This document shows positions 45,273 through 56,316 of a stretch of DNA of 64,000 nucleotides, piece by piece. Source of the stretch: Aegilops tauschii subsp. strangulata (Eukaryota > Streptophyta > Magnoliopsida > Poales > Poaceae); NCBI RefSeq assembly GCF_002575655.3, contig NC_053036.3, forward strand, positions 194,898,788-194,962,787. The letters run 5' to 3'. The notes beneath the pieces are model-generated. The model was not told the origin of the DNA. It saw only the letters and a program-made list of their open reading frames with translations, and did not search any database. A program made the translations under genes and the position numbers. Each line of letters begins with the position of its first letter. Position 1 is the stretch's first letter.

Positions 45273-45710
45273 GTTGCGGATGCTTGCTAATAGTTCCAAT
45301 CATAAGTGCATAGAATTCCAAGTCAGGGATGACATGCTAGCAGTGGCCTCTCCCACATAAAACTTGCTATCAGTCTAGTAAAGTAGTCAATTGCTTAGGG
45401 ACAATTTCGCAACTCCTACCACCACTTTTCCACACTTGCTATACTAACTTTATTGCTTCTTTACCTAAACAGCCCCTAGTTTTTATTTACGTGCTCTTTA
45501 TATTCTTGCAAACATATCCAACAACACCTACAAAGTACTTGTAGTTTTATACTTGTTCTAGGTAAAGCGAACGTCAAGCGTGCGTAGAGTTGTATCGGTG
45601 GTCGATAGAGCTTGAGGGAATATTTGTTCTACCTTTCGTTCCTCGTTGGGTTCGACACTCTTACTTATCGAAAGAGGCTACAATTGATCCCCTATACTTG
45701 TGGGTTATCA
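45273..45710 (+). repeat. Solo LTR (TGATACGTCTCC family), right part
   Basis: Starts with the GTTGC duplication left by the Angela insertion and ends ACTTGTGGGTTATCA at 45710, followed by CGTCC. The LTR ends are TGATA...TATCA, a short inverted repeat. Confidence 0.82.
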
Positions 45711-46182
45711 CGTCCCGGCCGTTCCTCCAGTTAGTGATGGTAGCCATGGCTTCGGCCTCCGATGGAGGCACTATGATCTGACCGATGGCATGGTCGGAAC
45801 TCATCCATCCACCTTATCCTCTAGGTCGTCACTGGACGGCTCGAGGTTCTACCTGCAGACGGATCTGTTTTCCAGCACCTTCTTGGACGTTTATTGTTCG
45901 GTACCCTCTTGCCCCTCCCACTCGGTTGTCTTGGTACAGATTCGATCGGCCCATTGCCGGATTGTGCATCCTACTCTGCACCTCGCTCGTTTATCACCTC
46001 AGCATCTTGCTCTCTTACACGGAAGATGGTCATTTGTTTGTTCGGGGCGTGCACATTGCTCTCCTCAGTCCTTGTTTCCTACCTCCTCCTCGTCGCATTA
46101 ATCCCTCCTCTTGGGTCTCCCCCTCTTATGGTCGAGTTGGTGGTGGCCGGCTAGGTTCTGTAAGGTGCTTGTTGTGCGGCGT
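45711..46182 (+). other. Low-copy segment between two LTR elements
   Basis: 472 bp. Open frames of up to 140 codons overlap in three frames and none resembles a known protein. Its right end, GGCGT (46178-46182), is the target duplication of the next element. Confidence 0.45.
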
Positions 46183-47769
46183 TGCTACGTCTCCAACGTA
46201 TCTATAATTTTTTATTGCTCCATGCTATATTATCTACTGTTTTGGACATTATTGGGCTTTACTATTCACTTTTATATTATTTTTGGGACTAACCTATTAA
46301 CCGGAGGCCCAGTCCAGAATTGCTGTTTTTTTGCCTATTTCAGAGTTTCGCAGAAAAGGAATATCAAACGGAGTCCAAACGGAATGAAACCTTCGGGAAC
46401 GTGATTTTTAGGAAGAATATGATCCAGGAGACTTGGACCCTACGTCAAGAAACAAAAGAGGAGGCCACGAGGTAGGGGGCGCGCCTACCCCCCAGGGCGC
46501 GCCCTCCACCCTCATGGGCCCCCTGTTGCTCCACCGACGTACTCCTTCCTCCTATATATACCTACGTACCCCAAAACGATCAGATACGGAGCCAAAAACC
46601 TAATTCCACCGCCGCAACCTTCTGTACCCACGATATCCCATCTTGGGGCCTGTTCCGGAGCTCCGCCGGAGGGGGCATCGATCACGGAGGGCTTCTACAT
46701 CAACACCATAGCCCCTCCGATGAAGTGTGAGTAGTTTACCTCAGACCTTCGGGTCCATAGTTAGTAGCTAGATAGCTTCTTCTCTCTTTTTGGATCTCAA
46801 TACAATGTTCTCCCCCTCTCTCGTGGAGATCTATTCGATGTAATCTTCTTTTTGCGGTGTGTTTGTTGAGACCGATGAATTGTGGGTTTATAATCAAGTT
46901 TATCTATGAACAATATTTGAATCTTCTCTGAATTCTTTTATGTATGATTGTTTATCTTTGCAAGTCTCTTCGAATTATCAGTTTGTTTGGCCTACTAGAT
47001 TGATCTTTCTTGCAATGGGAGAAGTGCTTAGCTTTGGGTTCAATCTTGCGGTGTCCTTTTCCAGTGACAGTAGGGGCGGCAAGGCACGTATTGCATTGTT
47101 GCCATCGAGGATAACAAGATGGGTTTTTTATCATATTGCATGAATTTATCCCTCTACATCATGTCATCTTGCTTAAGGCGTTACTCTGGTTTTATGAACT
47201 TAGTACTCTAGATGCATCCTGGATAGCGGTCGATGAGTGGAGTAATAGTAGTAGATGCAGGCAGGAGTCGGTCTACTTGTCTCGGACGTGATGCCTATAT
47301 ACATGATCATACCTAGATATTCTCATAACTATGCTCAATTCTGTCAATTGCTCAACAGTAATTTGTTTACCCACCGTAAAATACGTATGCTCTTAAGAGA
47401 AGCCACTAGTGAAACCTATGGCCCCCGGGTCTATCTTCATCATATTAATCTTCCAACGCTTAGTTATTTCCTTTGCTTTTTGACTTTGCTTTTATTTTAC
47501 TTTGCATCTTTATCACAAAAATACCAAAAATATTATCCTATCATATCTATCAGATCTCACTCTCGTAAGTGACCGTGAAGGGATTGACAACCCCTTATCG
47601 CGTTGGTTGCGAGGATTTATTCGTTTTGTGTAGGTGCGAGGGACTCGCGCATAGCCTCCTACTGGATTGATACCTTGGTTCTCAAAAACTGAGGGAAATA
47701 CTTATGCTACTTTGCTGCATCACCCTTTCCTCTTCAAGGGAAAACCAACGCAGTGCTCAAGAGGTAGCA
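46183..47769 (+). repeat. 5' LTR of Athila-type element
   Basis: Begins TGCTACGTCTCC (TGATACGTCTCC in the 3' copy) and ends CAAGAGGTAGCA. TATATATACC at about 46551 is a TATA candidate. Confidence 0.92.
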
Positions 47770-47780
47770 AGAAGGATTTC

Positions 47781-47798
47781 TGGCACCGTTGCCGGGGA
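47781..47798 (+). other. Primer-binding site, tRNA-Asp type
   Basis: TGGCACCGTTGCCGGGGA, 11 bases after the LTR; one change from TGGCGCCGTTGCCGGGGA, the complement of the tRNA-Asp 3' end used by Athila elements. Confidence 0.82.
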
Positions 47799-47990
47799 GG
47801 TCTACGGAAAAGTCAACATACCAAGTACCCATCACAATCCCTTATCTCCCGCATTACATTATTTGCCATTTGCCTCTCGTTTTCCTCTCCCCCCACTTCA
47901 CCCTTGCCGTTTTATTCGCCCTCTCTTTTCCGTTCGCCTCTTTTTAGCTTGCTTCTTGTTGCTCGTGTGTTGGATTGCTTGTTTGTCACG

Positions 47991-49862
47991 ATGGCTCAAG
48001 ATAATACCAAATTATGTGACTTTACCAATACCAACAATAATGATTTCCTTAGCACTCCGATTGCTCCTCTTACCAATACTGAATCTTGTGAAAGCAATGC
48101 TGCCTTGTTGACTCTTGTCATGAAAGATCAATTCGCCGGCCTTCCTAGTGAAGATGCCGCTACTCATCTAAATAGCTTCGTTGATTTATGTGATATGCAA
48201 AAGAAGAAAGATGTGGACAATGATATTATTAAATTGAAGCTATTTCCTTTTTCGCTTAGAGATCGTGCTAAAGCTTGGTTTTCGTCTTTGCCTAAAAATA
48301 GTATTGATTCTTGGAATAAGTGCAAAGATGCTTTTATCTCTAAGTATTTTCCTCCCGCTAAGATCATCTCTCTTAGAAACGATATTATGAATTTTAAGCA
48401 ACTTGATCATGAACATGTTGCACAAGCTTGGGAGAGGATGAAATTAATGATACGTAATTGCCCTACTCATGGTTTGAATTTGTGGATGATTATACAAAAA
48501 TTTTATGCCGGATTGAATTTTGCTTCTAGAAATCTTTTAGATTCGGCCGCGGGAGGCACTTTTATGGAAATCACTTTAGGAGAAGCTACTAAACTCCTCG
48601 ATAATATTATGGTTAATTATTCTCAATGGCACACTGAAAGATCTACTAATAAAAAAGTGCATGCGATAGAAGAAATTAATGTTTTGAGTGGAAAGATGGA
48701 TGAACTTATGAAATTACTTGCTAGTAAGAGTGTTTCTTCTGATCCTAATGATATGCCTTTGTCTACTTTGATTGAGAATAATAATGAATCTATGGATGTG
48801 AATTTTGTTGGTAGGAATAATTTTGGTAACAACGCGTATAGAGGAAACTTTAACCCTAGGCCTTATCCTAGCAATTCCTCTAATAATTATGGTAGTTCCT
48901 ACAACAGCTCTTATGGAAATTTTAATAAGATGCCCTCTGAATTTGAGACTAGTGTTAAAGAGTTTATGAATTCGCAAAACAATTTCAATGCTTTGCTTGA
49001 AGAGAAATTTCTTAAAGTTGATGAATTGGCTAGGAACGTTGATAGAATTTCTCTTGATGTTGATTATCTAAAACTTAGATCTATTCCTCCTAAGCATGAT
49101 ATCAATGAGTCTCTCAAAGCCATGAGAATTTCCATTGATGAGTGCAAAGAAAGAACCGCTAGGATGCGTGCTAAGAAAGATTGCTTTATGAAAGCGTGTT
49201 CTTCAAATTTCTATGAAAATAAAGATGAAGATCTAAAAGTTATTGATGTGTCCCCTATTAAATCCTTGTTTTGCAATATGAATCTTGACAATGATGGGAC
49301 TGAATATGATCCACCTTTACCTAGAAGGCGTTCCAAAAATTCGGAGTTTTTAGATCTTGATGCTAAAATTGATAAAAGTGGGATTGAAGAAATCAAAACG
49401 TTAGATGTTAATAAACCAACTATTTTGGATTTTAAGGAATTTAATTATGAAAATTGCTCTTTGATAGATTGTATTTCCTTGTTGCAATCCGTGCTAAATT
49501 CTCCTCATGCTTATAGTCAAAATAAAGCTTTTACCAAACATATCGTTGATGCCTTGATGCAATCTTATGAAGACAAGATTGAGTTGGAAGTTTCTATCCC
49601 TAGAAAACTCTATGATGAGTGGGAACCTACTATTAAGATTAACATTAATGATCATGAGTTCTATGCTTTATGTGATTTGGGTGCTAGTGTTTCCACTATT
49701 CCCAAAACTTTGTGCGATTTGCTAGATTTCCGTGATTTTGATGATTGCTCTCTAAACTTGCACCTTGCGGACTCCACTATTAAGAAACCTATGGGAAGAA
49801 TTAATGATGTTCTTATTGTTGCAAATAGTAACTATGTGCCCATAGATTTTTATCATTCTTGA
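47991..49862 (+). CDS. Athila-type gag with fused retropepsin, frame broken near the end
   Basis: ATG at 47991 starts MAQDNTKLC and the frame runs 623 codons. The frame is open further upstream into the LTR, but those residues are non-conserved. The N-terminal third is the retrotransposon gag (capsid) domain with LKLFPFSLRDRAKAWFSSLP and W..C..AFISKYFPP. The middle is rich in Asn, Ser and Tyr and lacks a zinc knuckle, as in Athila gag. Near residue 562 the protease active site reads CDLGASVS, where most retropepsins have DTGAS; Leu here is common in the lineage. TGA at 49860-49862 ends this frame early, and the sister frame from 49861 continues LDIDCNPSCPIILGRPFL to TAG 50071-50073. A single indel near 49850 therefore separates the flap/ILGRPFL part of the protease. 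Confidence 0.85.
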   Translation: MAQDNTKLCDFTNTNNNDFLSTPIAPLTNTESCESNAALLTLVMKDQFAGLPSEDAATHLNSFVDLCDMQKKKDVDNDIIKLKLFPFSLRDRAKAWFSSLPKNSIDSWNKCKDAFISKYFPPAKIISLRNDIMNFKQLDHEHVAQAWERMKLMIRNCPTHGLNLWMIIQKFYAGLNFASRNLLDSAAGGTFMEITLGEATKLLDNIMVNYSQWHTERSTNKKVHAIEEINVLSGKMDELMKLLASKSVSSDPNDMPLSTLIENNNESMDVNFVGRNNFGNNAYRGNFNPRPYPSNSSNNYGSSYNSSYGNFNKMPSEFETSVKEFMNSQNNFNALLEEKFLKVDELARNVDRISLDVDYLKLRSIPPKHDINESLKAMRISIDECKERTARMRAKKDCFMKACSSNFYENKDEDLKVIDVSPIKSLFCNMNLDNDGTEYDPPLPRRRSKNSEFLDLDAKIDKSGIEEIKTLDVNKPTILDFKEFNYENCSLIDCISLLQSVLNSPHAYSQNKAFTKHIVDALMQSYEDKIELEVSIPRKLYDEWEPTIKININDHEFYALCDLGASVSTIPKTLCDLLDFRDFDDCSLNLHLADSTIKKPMGRINDVLIVANSNYVPIDFYHS

Positions 49863-50073
49863 CATAGATTGCAATCCTTCATGTCCTATTATTCTTGGTA
49901 GACCTTTCCTTAGAACGATTGGTGCAATTATTGATATGAAGGAAGGGAATATTAGATTCCAATTTCCATTAAAGAAAGGCATGGAACACTTCCCTAGGAA
50001 GAAAAAAAAACTACCATATGAATCTATTATGAGAGCCACTTATGAATTGCCTACCAAAGATGGCAATACCTAG
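49861..50073 (+). pseudogene. C-terminal piece of Athila-type protease, frameshifted
   Basis: Frame +1 relative to gag: DIDCNPSCPIILGRPFLRT, where ILGRPFL is the conserved C-terminal retropepsin block, then IGAIIDMKEGNIRF and a short basic tail. Belongs to the same protein as 47991-49862. Confidence 0.82.
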
Positions 50074-52877
50074 ATCTATCCTTGCTTTTATGCCTAGCTA
50101 GGGGCGTTAAACGATAGCGCTTGTTTGGAGGCAACCCAAATTTATTTTTAGTTTTTTTTTGCTTTTTGCTTCTGTTTAGGAATAAATATTTATTCTAGCC
50201 TCTGGTTAGATGTGTTTTTATGTTTTAATTAGTGTTTGTGCCAAGTTAAACCTATAGGATCTTCTTGGATGATAGTTATTTGATCTTGCAGAAATTTCCA
50301 GAAACTTTCTGTTCACGAAAATAATTGTTATAAATCACCAGAACGTGATAAAATATTGATTCCAATTGCTGCTGATCAATAAATAAATTGTCTAGGTCTT
50401 CCTATTTTGGTTGATTTTTTGGAGTTCCAGAAGTTTGCGTTAGTTACAGATTACTACAGATTGTTCTGTTTTTGACAGATTCTGTTTTTCGTGTGTTGTT
50501 GCTTATTTTGATGAATCTATGGCTAGTAAAATAGTTTATAAACCATAGAGAAGTTGGAATACAGTAGGTTTAACACCAATATAAATAAAGAATGATTTCA
50601 TTACAGTACCTTGAAGTGGTCTTTTGTTTTCTTTCGCTAACGGAGCTCATGAGATTTTCTGTTGAGTTTTGTGTTGTGAAGTTTTCAAGTTTTGGGTGAA
50701 AGATTTGATGGATTATGGAACAAGGAGTGGCAAGAGCCTAAGCTTGGAGATGCCCATGGCACCCCCAAGATAATCTAAGGACACCATAAAGCCAAAGCTT
50801 GGGGATACCCCGGAAGGCATCCCCTCTTTCGTCTACTTCCATCGGTAACTTTACTTGGAGCTATATTTTTATTCACCACATGATATGTGTTTTGCTTGGA
50901 GCGTCTTGTATGATATGAGTCTTTGCTTTTTAGTTTACCAAAATCATCCTTGCTGTACACACCTTTTGAGAGAGCCATACATGATTTGGAATTTGTTAGA
51001 ATACTCTATGTGCTTCGCTTATATCTTTTGAGTTATATAGTTTTGCTCTAGTACTTCACTTATATCTTTTAGAGCACGGTGGTGGATTTGTTTTATAGAA
51101 ACTATTGATCTCTCATGCTTCACTTAGATTATTTTGAGAGTCTTAAATAGCATGGTAAATTTCTTAAATAATCCTAATATGCTTGGTATTCAAGATTAGT
51201 AAAAACTTTCTTATGAGTGTGTTGAATACTAAGAAAAGTTTGATGCTTGATAATTGTTTTGAGATATAAAGATGGTGATATTAGAGTCATGCTAGTTGAG
51301 TAGTTGTGAATTTGAGAAATACTTGTGTTAAAGTTTGTGATTCCCGTAGCATGCACGTATGGTGAACCGTTATGTGATGAAGTCGGAGCATAATTTATTT
51401 ATTGATTGTCTTCCTTATGAGTGGCGGTCGGGGACGAGCGATGGTCTTTTCCTACCAATCTATCCCCCTAGGAGCATGCGCGTAATACTTTGCTTTGATA
51501 ATTTGTAGATTTTTGCAATAAGTATATGAGTTCTTTATGACTAATGTTGAGTCCATGGATTATACGCACCCTTCTTCCTTCCACCATTGCTAGCCTCTCT
51601 AATACCGCGCACTTTTTGCCGGTATCATACACCCACCATAAACCTTCCTCAAAACAGCCACCATACCTACCTATCATGGCATTTCCATAGCCATTCCGAG
51701 ATATATTGCCATGCAACTTTCCACCATTCCGTTTATTATGACACACTCCATCATTGTCATATTGCTTAGCATGATCATGTAGCTGACATCGTATTTGTGG
51801 CAAAGCCACCGTTCATAATTCTTTCATACATGTCACTCTTGATTCATTGCATATTCCGGTACACCGCCGGAGGCATTCATATAGAGTCATATTTTGTTCT
51901 AAGTATCGAGTTGTAAGAAAATAAAAGTGTGATGATCTTCATTTTTAGAGCATTGTCCCAAGTGTGGAAAAGGATGATGGAGACTATGATTCCCCCACAA
52001 GTCGGGATGAGACTCCGGATGAAAAATATAAAAAAAGAGGCCATAAAAAAGAGAAAAGGCCCAAATAAAAAAATGAGAGAAAAAGAGAGAAGGGATAATG
52101 TTACTATCCTTTTACCACACTTGTGCTTCAAAGCAGCACCGTGATCTTCATAATAGAGAGTCTCTCATTTTGTCATTTTCATATACTAGTGGGAATTTTT
52201 AATTATAGAACTTGGCTTGTATATTCCAATGATGGGCTTCCTCAAAATGCCCTAGGTCTTCGTGAGCAAGCGAGTTGGATGCACACCCACTTAGTTTCCT
52301 TTGTTGAGCTTTCATATACTTATAGCTCTAGTGCATCCGTTGCATGGCAATCCCTACTCACTCACATTGATATCTATTGATGGGCATCTCCATAGCCCGT
52401 TGATACGCCTAGTTGATGTGAGACTATCTTCTCCCTTTTTGTCTTCTCCACAACCACCATTCTATTCCACATATAGTGCTATGTCCATGGCTCACGCTCA
52501 TGTATTGCGTGAAGATTGAAAAAGTTTGAGAACGTCAAAAGTATGAAACAATTGCTTGGCATGTCATCGGGGTTGTGCATGATTTAAATACTTTGTGTGG
52601 TGAAGATAGAGTATAGCCAGACTATATGATTTTGTAGGGATAACTTTCTTTGGCCATGTTATTTTGAGAAGACATAATTGCTTTGTTAGTATGCTTGAAG
52701 TATTATTATTTTTTATGTCAATGTTAAACTTTTGTCTTGAATCTTTCGGATCTGAATATTCATACCACAATTAGGAAGAATTACATTGAAATTATGCCAA
52801 ATAGCACTCCGCATCAAAAATTCTGTTTTTATCATTTACCTACTTGAGGACGAGCAGGAATTAAGCTTGGGGATGCT
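50074..52877 (+). other. Non-coding 3' internal region of Athila-type element
   Basis: 2.8 kb without conserved domains where pol would normally be. Contains purine-tract look-alikes AAGCTTGGAGATGCC (about 50739) and AAAGCTTGGGGATACCCC (about 50795) besides the real tract AATTAAGCTTGGGGATGCT that abuts the 3' LTR at 52878. The last 30 bases (GAGGACGAGCAGG) are the usual sequence before that tract. Confidence 0.75.
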
Positions 52878-54463
52878 TGATACGTCTCCAACGTATCTAT
52901 AATTTTTGATTGCTCCATGCTATATTATCTACTGTTTTGGACATTATTGGGCTTTATAATTCACTTTTATATTATTTTTGGGACTAACCTATTAACCGGA
53001 GCCCCAGCCCAGAATTGCTGTTTTTTGCCTATTTCAGAGTTTCGTAGAAAAGGAATATCAAACGGATTCCAAACGGAATGAAACCTTCGGGAACGTGATT
53101 TTTAGGAAGAATATGATCCAGGAGACTTGGACCCTATGTCAAGAAACAAAAGAGGAGGCCACGAGGTAGGGGGGCGCGCCTACCCCCCCAGGCCGTGCCC
53201 TCCACCCTCGTGGGCCCCCTGTTGCTCCACTGACGTACTCCTTCCTCCTATATATACCTACGTACCCCCAAACGATCAGATACGGAGCCAAAAACCTAAT
53301 TCCACCGCCGCAACCTTCTGTACCCACGAGATCCCATCTTGGGGCCTGTTCCGGAGCTCCGCCGGAGGGGGCATCGATCACGGAGGGCTTCTACATCAAC
53401 ACCATAGCCCCTCCGATGAAGTGTGAGTAGTTTACCTCAGACCTTCGGGTCCATAGTTAGTAGCTAGATAGCTTCTTGTCTCTTTTTGGATCTCAATACA
53501 ATGTTCTCCCCCTCTCTCGTGGAGATCTATTCGATGTAATCTTCTTTTTGCGGTGTGTTTGTTGAGACCGATGAATTGTGGGTTTATGATCAAGTTTATC
53601 TATGAACAATATTTGAATCTTCTCTGAATTCTTTTATGTATGATTGGTTATCTTTGCAAGTCTCTTCGAATTATCAGTTTGGTTTGGCCTACTAGATTTA
53701 TCTTTCTTGCAATGGGAGAAGTGCTTAGCTTTGGGTTCAATCTTGCGGTGTCCTTTCCCAGTGACAGTAGGGGCAGCAAGGCACATATTGTATTGTTGCC
53801 ATCGAGGATAACAAGATGGGGTTTTTATCATATTGCATGAATTTATCCCTGTACATCATGTCATCTTGCTTAAGGCGTTACTCTGTTTTTATGAACTTAA
53901 TACTCTAGATGCATGCTGGATAGCGGTCGATGAGTGGAGTAATAGTAGAAGATGCAGGCAGGAGTCGGTCTACTTGTCTCGGACGTGATGCCTATATACA
54001 TGATCATACCTAGATATTCTCATAACTATGCTCAATTCTGTCAATTGCTCAACAGTAATTTGTTCACCCACCGTAAAATACTTATGCTCTTGAGAGAAGC
54101 CACTAGTGAAACCTATGTCCCCCGGGTCTATCTTCATCATATTAATCTTCCAACTCTTAGTTATTTCCTTTGCTTTTTTACTTTGCTTTTATTTTACTTT
54201 GCATCTTTATCACAAAAATAAAAATATTATCCTATCATATCTATCAGATCTCACTCTCGTAAGTGACCGTGAAGGGATTGAAAACCCCTTATCGCGTTGG
54301 TTGCGATGATTTTATTGTTTTGTGTAGGTGCGAGGGACTCGCGCGTAGCCTCCTACTGGATTGATACCTTGGTTCTCAAAAACTGAGGGAAATACTTATG
54401 CTACTTTGCTGCATCACCCTTTCCTCTTCAAGGGAAACCCAACGCAGTGCTCAAGAGGTAGCA
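52878..54463 (+). repeat. 3' LTR of Athila-type element
   Basis: TGATACGTCTCCAACGTATC at the start, CAAGAGGTAGCA at the end, followed by GGCGT. About 35 differences from the 5' LTR by eye. Confidence 0.92.
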
Positions 54464-54468
54464 GGCGT

Positions 54469-54919
54469 CTCTACAATTGCCTTCTCATGACCAACACGTT
54501 GCGTGTGCACGATCTTGTTCAGACTCTACTCGAAGAATGACAGGTTGAAGCATCTCCAACAGCTAAGTTGTGGTGTGACTATACCGGGGAAATGTATCTT
54601 CCCCATATAAATACATACCAGCGGCCTCCATATGGAAGTAGAAACACTTAACACTAAATCTCACAAATACAAGATGGTTGCGGATAACACTATAGTAAAT
54701 TTTGCAGCTGGAGGTGAATTAATTGGCTACTCCCATGGGATAAAAGCAGGCCGCCACTTGCATCCCTACCCACATCTCTCTCTACCTCTCTTCACCCTTC
54801 TCCTCCCCTTCATGCACAATGGCGACAACCGCGCTAGAACTTCCCTCCCCCTTTCAACATTCGAAATAGGTCTAGACATGTCGTATAACAGATGCATTAG
54901 TGAGGACATGGTCATGATG
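54469..54919 (+). other. Low-copy segment between LTR elements
   Basis: Original neighbour of 46178-46182 before the Athila-type insertion. A 100-codon frame (54632-54934) has no recognisable domain and runs into the next LTR. The last five bases, TGATG (54915-54919), should be the left target duplication of the next element. Confidence 0.45.
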
Positions 54920-56250
54920 TGTAAGTGCATCTAGTGCCACCCCTAGTTGGTTTTGGAGTATTGACAACAAACTTGGTTGAGGGACTAATGTGTTTGTGAG
55001 AATTGCAGGATAACACAGGTAGTAATCCCACATTGATTCGGTTTACCTACCAGAGATGACCCCTGAAAATGTATGAAGACATTGAAGACAATGGTGGTCT
55101 GTGAAGAGATTTACATTGAAGACTATGACATGAGAAGACATCGCATGAAGACTATGAAGTGTGAAGACATAGTTGTTTTGTAGTTTCCTTTTCTTCTTTT
55201 GTTGAGTCATAGGAACCACCGAATTGTTAAGTGGGGTCCAAGTGAACAAAGTCAGAGTGACTGAAGTGATGCTCAACCAAATCCTATGTCTTCGTGCAAA
55301 GACAATGAGAGCAAATCTTATCTAGAGCTGGATGAGTCAGCTTACTTGTAGACCAAGTCAAGCTACTGCGTGTGTTTGAAATCTGACCATTGGACACCTG
55401 TCAGTTCCTTAGTGACCCAGGGTCATTTCGGACAAATCAGGTCGGGTTGCCTCCTGGCTATAAATAGCCCACCCCATACACCATAAATTGGGGGCTGCTC
55501 AGAGTTAGTGCACGGCTTTTGTCGTTTGAGAGCAACCCACCTCTGAAGCATTTGAGAGAGAGATCCTTGCAAGGACAAAGACCAAAACACCCAGAGCCAA
55601 AGAGTGTTAGGCATCACTGAAGTCTTTCTGTCCGCGTGATCTGAAGACTTGTTACACTTGAGGACTGTGAATCCTCCAGCCGGTTAGGCGTCACATTCTG
55701 AGCATCCAAGAGTCATTGTGGATTGCCGGTGAACGAAGTCTGTGAAGGTTCGGAAGTCTACCTTGAAGACTTACCAGAGTGATTGGGCGAGGACTAAGTG
55801 TCCTTAGCTCAAGGGGAATAAGGTGAAGACGTGGTCTTCTGAGTTAAATCTCAGCCTCCCTAACCAGACGTATAGTTGTCACAACAACTGGAACTGGCCC
55901 AACAAATCATTGTCCTCACCAAGCAACTGGTTCTATCTCTTATCTTTCTTTACTTACAGTTTGTCTTCGTAAAGTCATTGCCTGCTTGCATAATCTGATG
56001 GTTCACTGTGTGAAGACTGTTGTTGTTTGGCTTCATACTATCTTCCATCCCGATCCATCCTACCTAGCTGCTATTAGTCTTCGTGCTTTCACTTCACTGC
56101 TTACTTGACTATGGCGTGTCTACTGTAGTCTACCTTCCACTGCATATCAATAGGTTCATTTCTACTATTTGTCTTTGAAACCCCCATGTTTTGAAGACGT
56201 TCATAAAAATCGCCTATTCACCCCCCTCTAGTCGATAACTAGCACTTTCA
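54920..56250 (+). repeat. 5' LTR of second SIRE-like element
   Basis: TGTAAGTGCATC at the start, AGCACTTTCA at the end; 1331 bp. The CGCCTATTCACCCCCC stretch near the end is shared with the LTR at 8134-9686. TATAAATAG at about 55460 is a TATA candidate. Contains 11 GAAGAC and about 4 GTCTTC hexamers. Confidence 0.9.
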
Positions 56251-56252
56251 AT

Positions 56253-56264
56253 TGGTATCAGAGC
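56253..56264 (+). other. Primer-binding site (initiator Met-tRNA type)
   Basis: TGGTATCAGAGC, two bases after the LTR end. Confidence 0.9.
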
Positions 56265-56316
56265 AAGGTGCTCCCTTGTTCTGTGTGATTCGGTTTAACC
56301 ACCTGGAGTTTTAGCT

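Larger units (their letters stand above)
46183..54463 (+). mobile_element. Athila-lineage Gypsy element, complete, non-autonomous (gag-protease only)
   Basis: LTRs of 1587 and 1586 bp, about 97-98% identical by eye, lie between GGCGT duplications at 46178-46182 and 54464-54468. The primer-binding site fits tRNA-Asp, as in Athila-type elements. The internal 5.1 kb encodes a gag with a fused protease and nothing else: no reverse transcriptase, RNase H or integrase motif was found. It must have moved with proteins from a partner element. Similar Triticeae families (Sabrina and relatives) are known; the exact family name is unverified. Confidence 0.9.

Noticed and set aside
54632..54934. 100-codon frame between LTR elements
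   Set aside because: Runs into the following LTR and has no recognisable domain.
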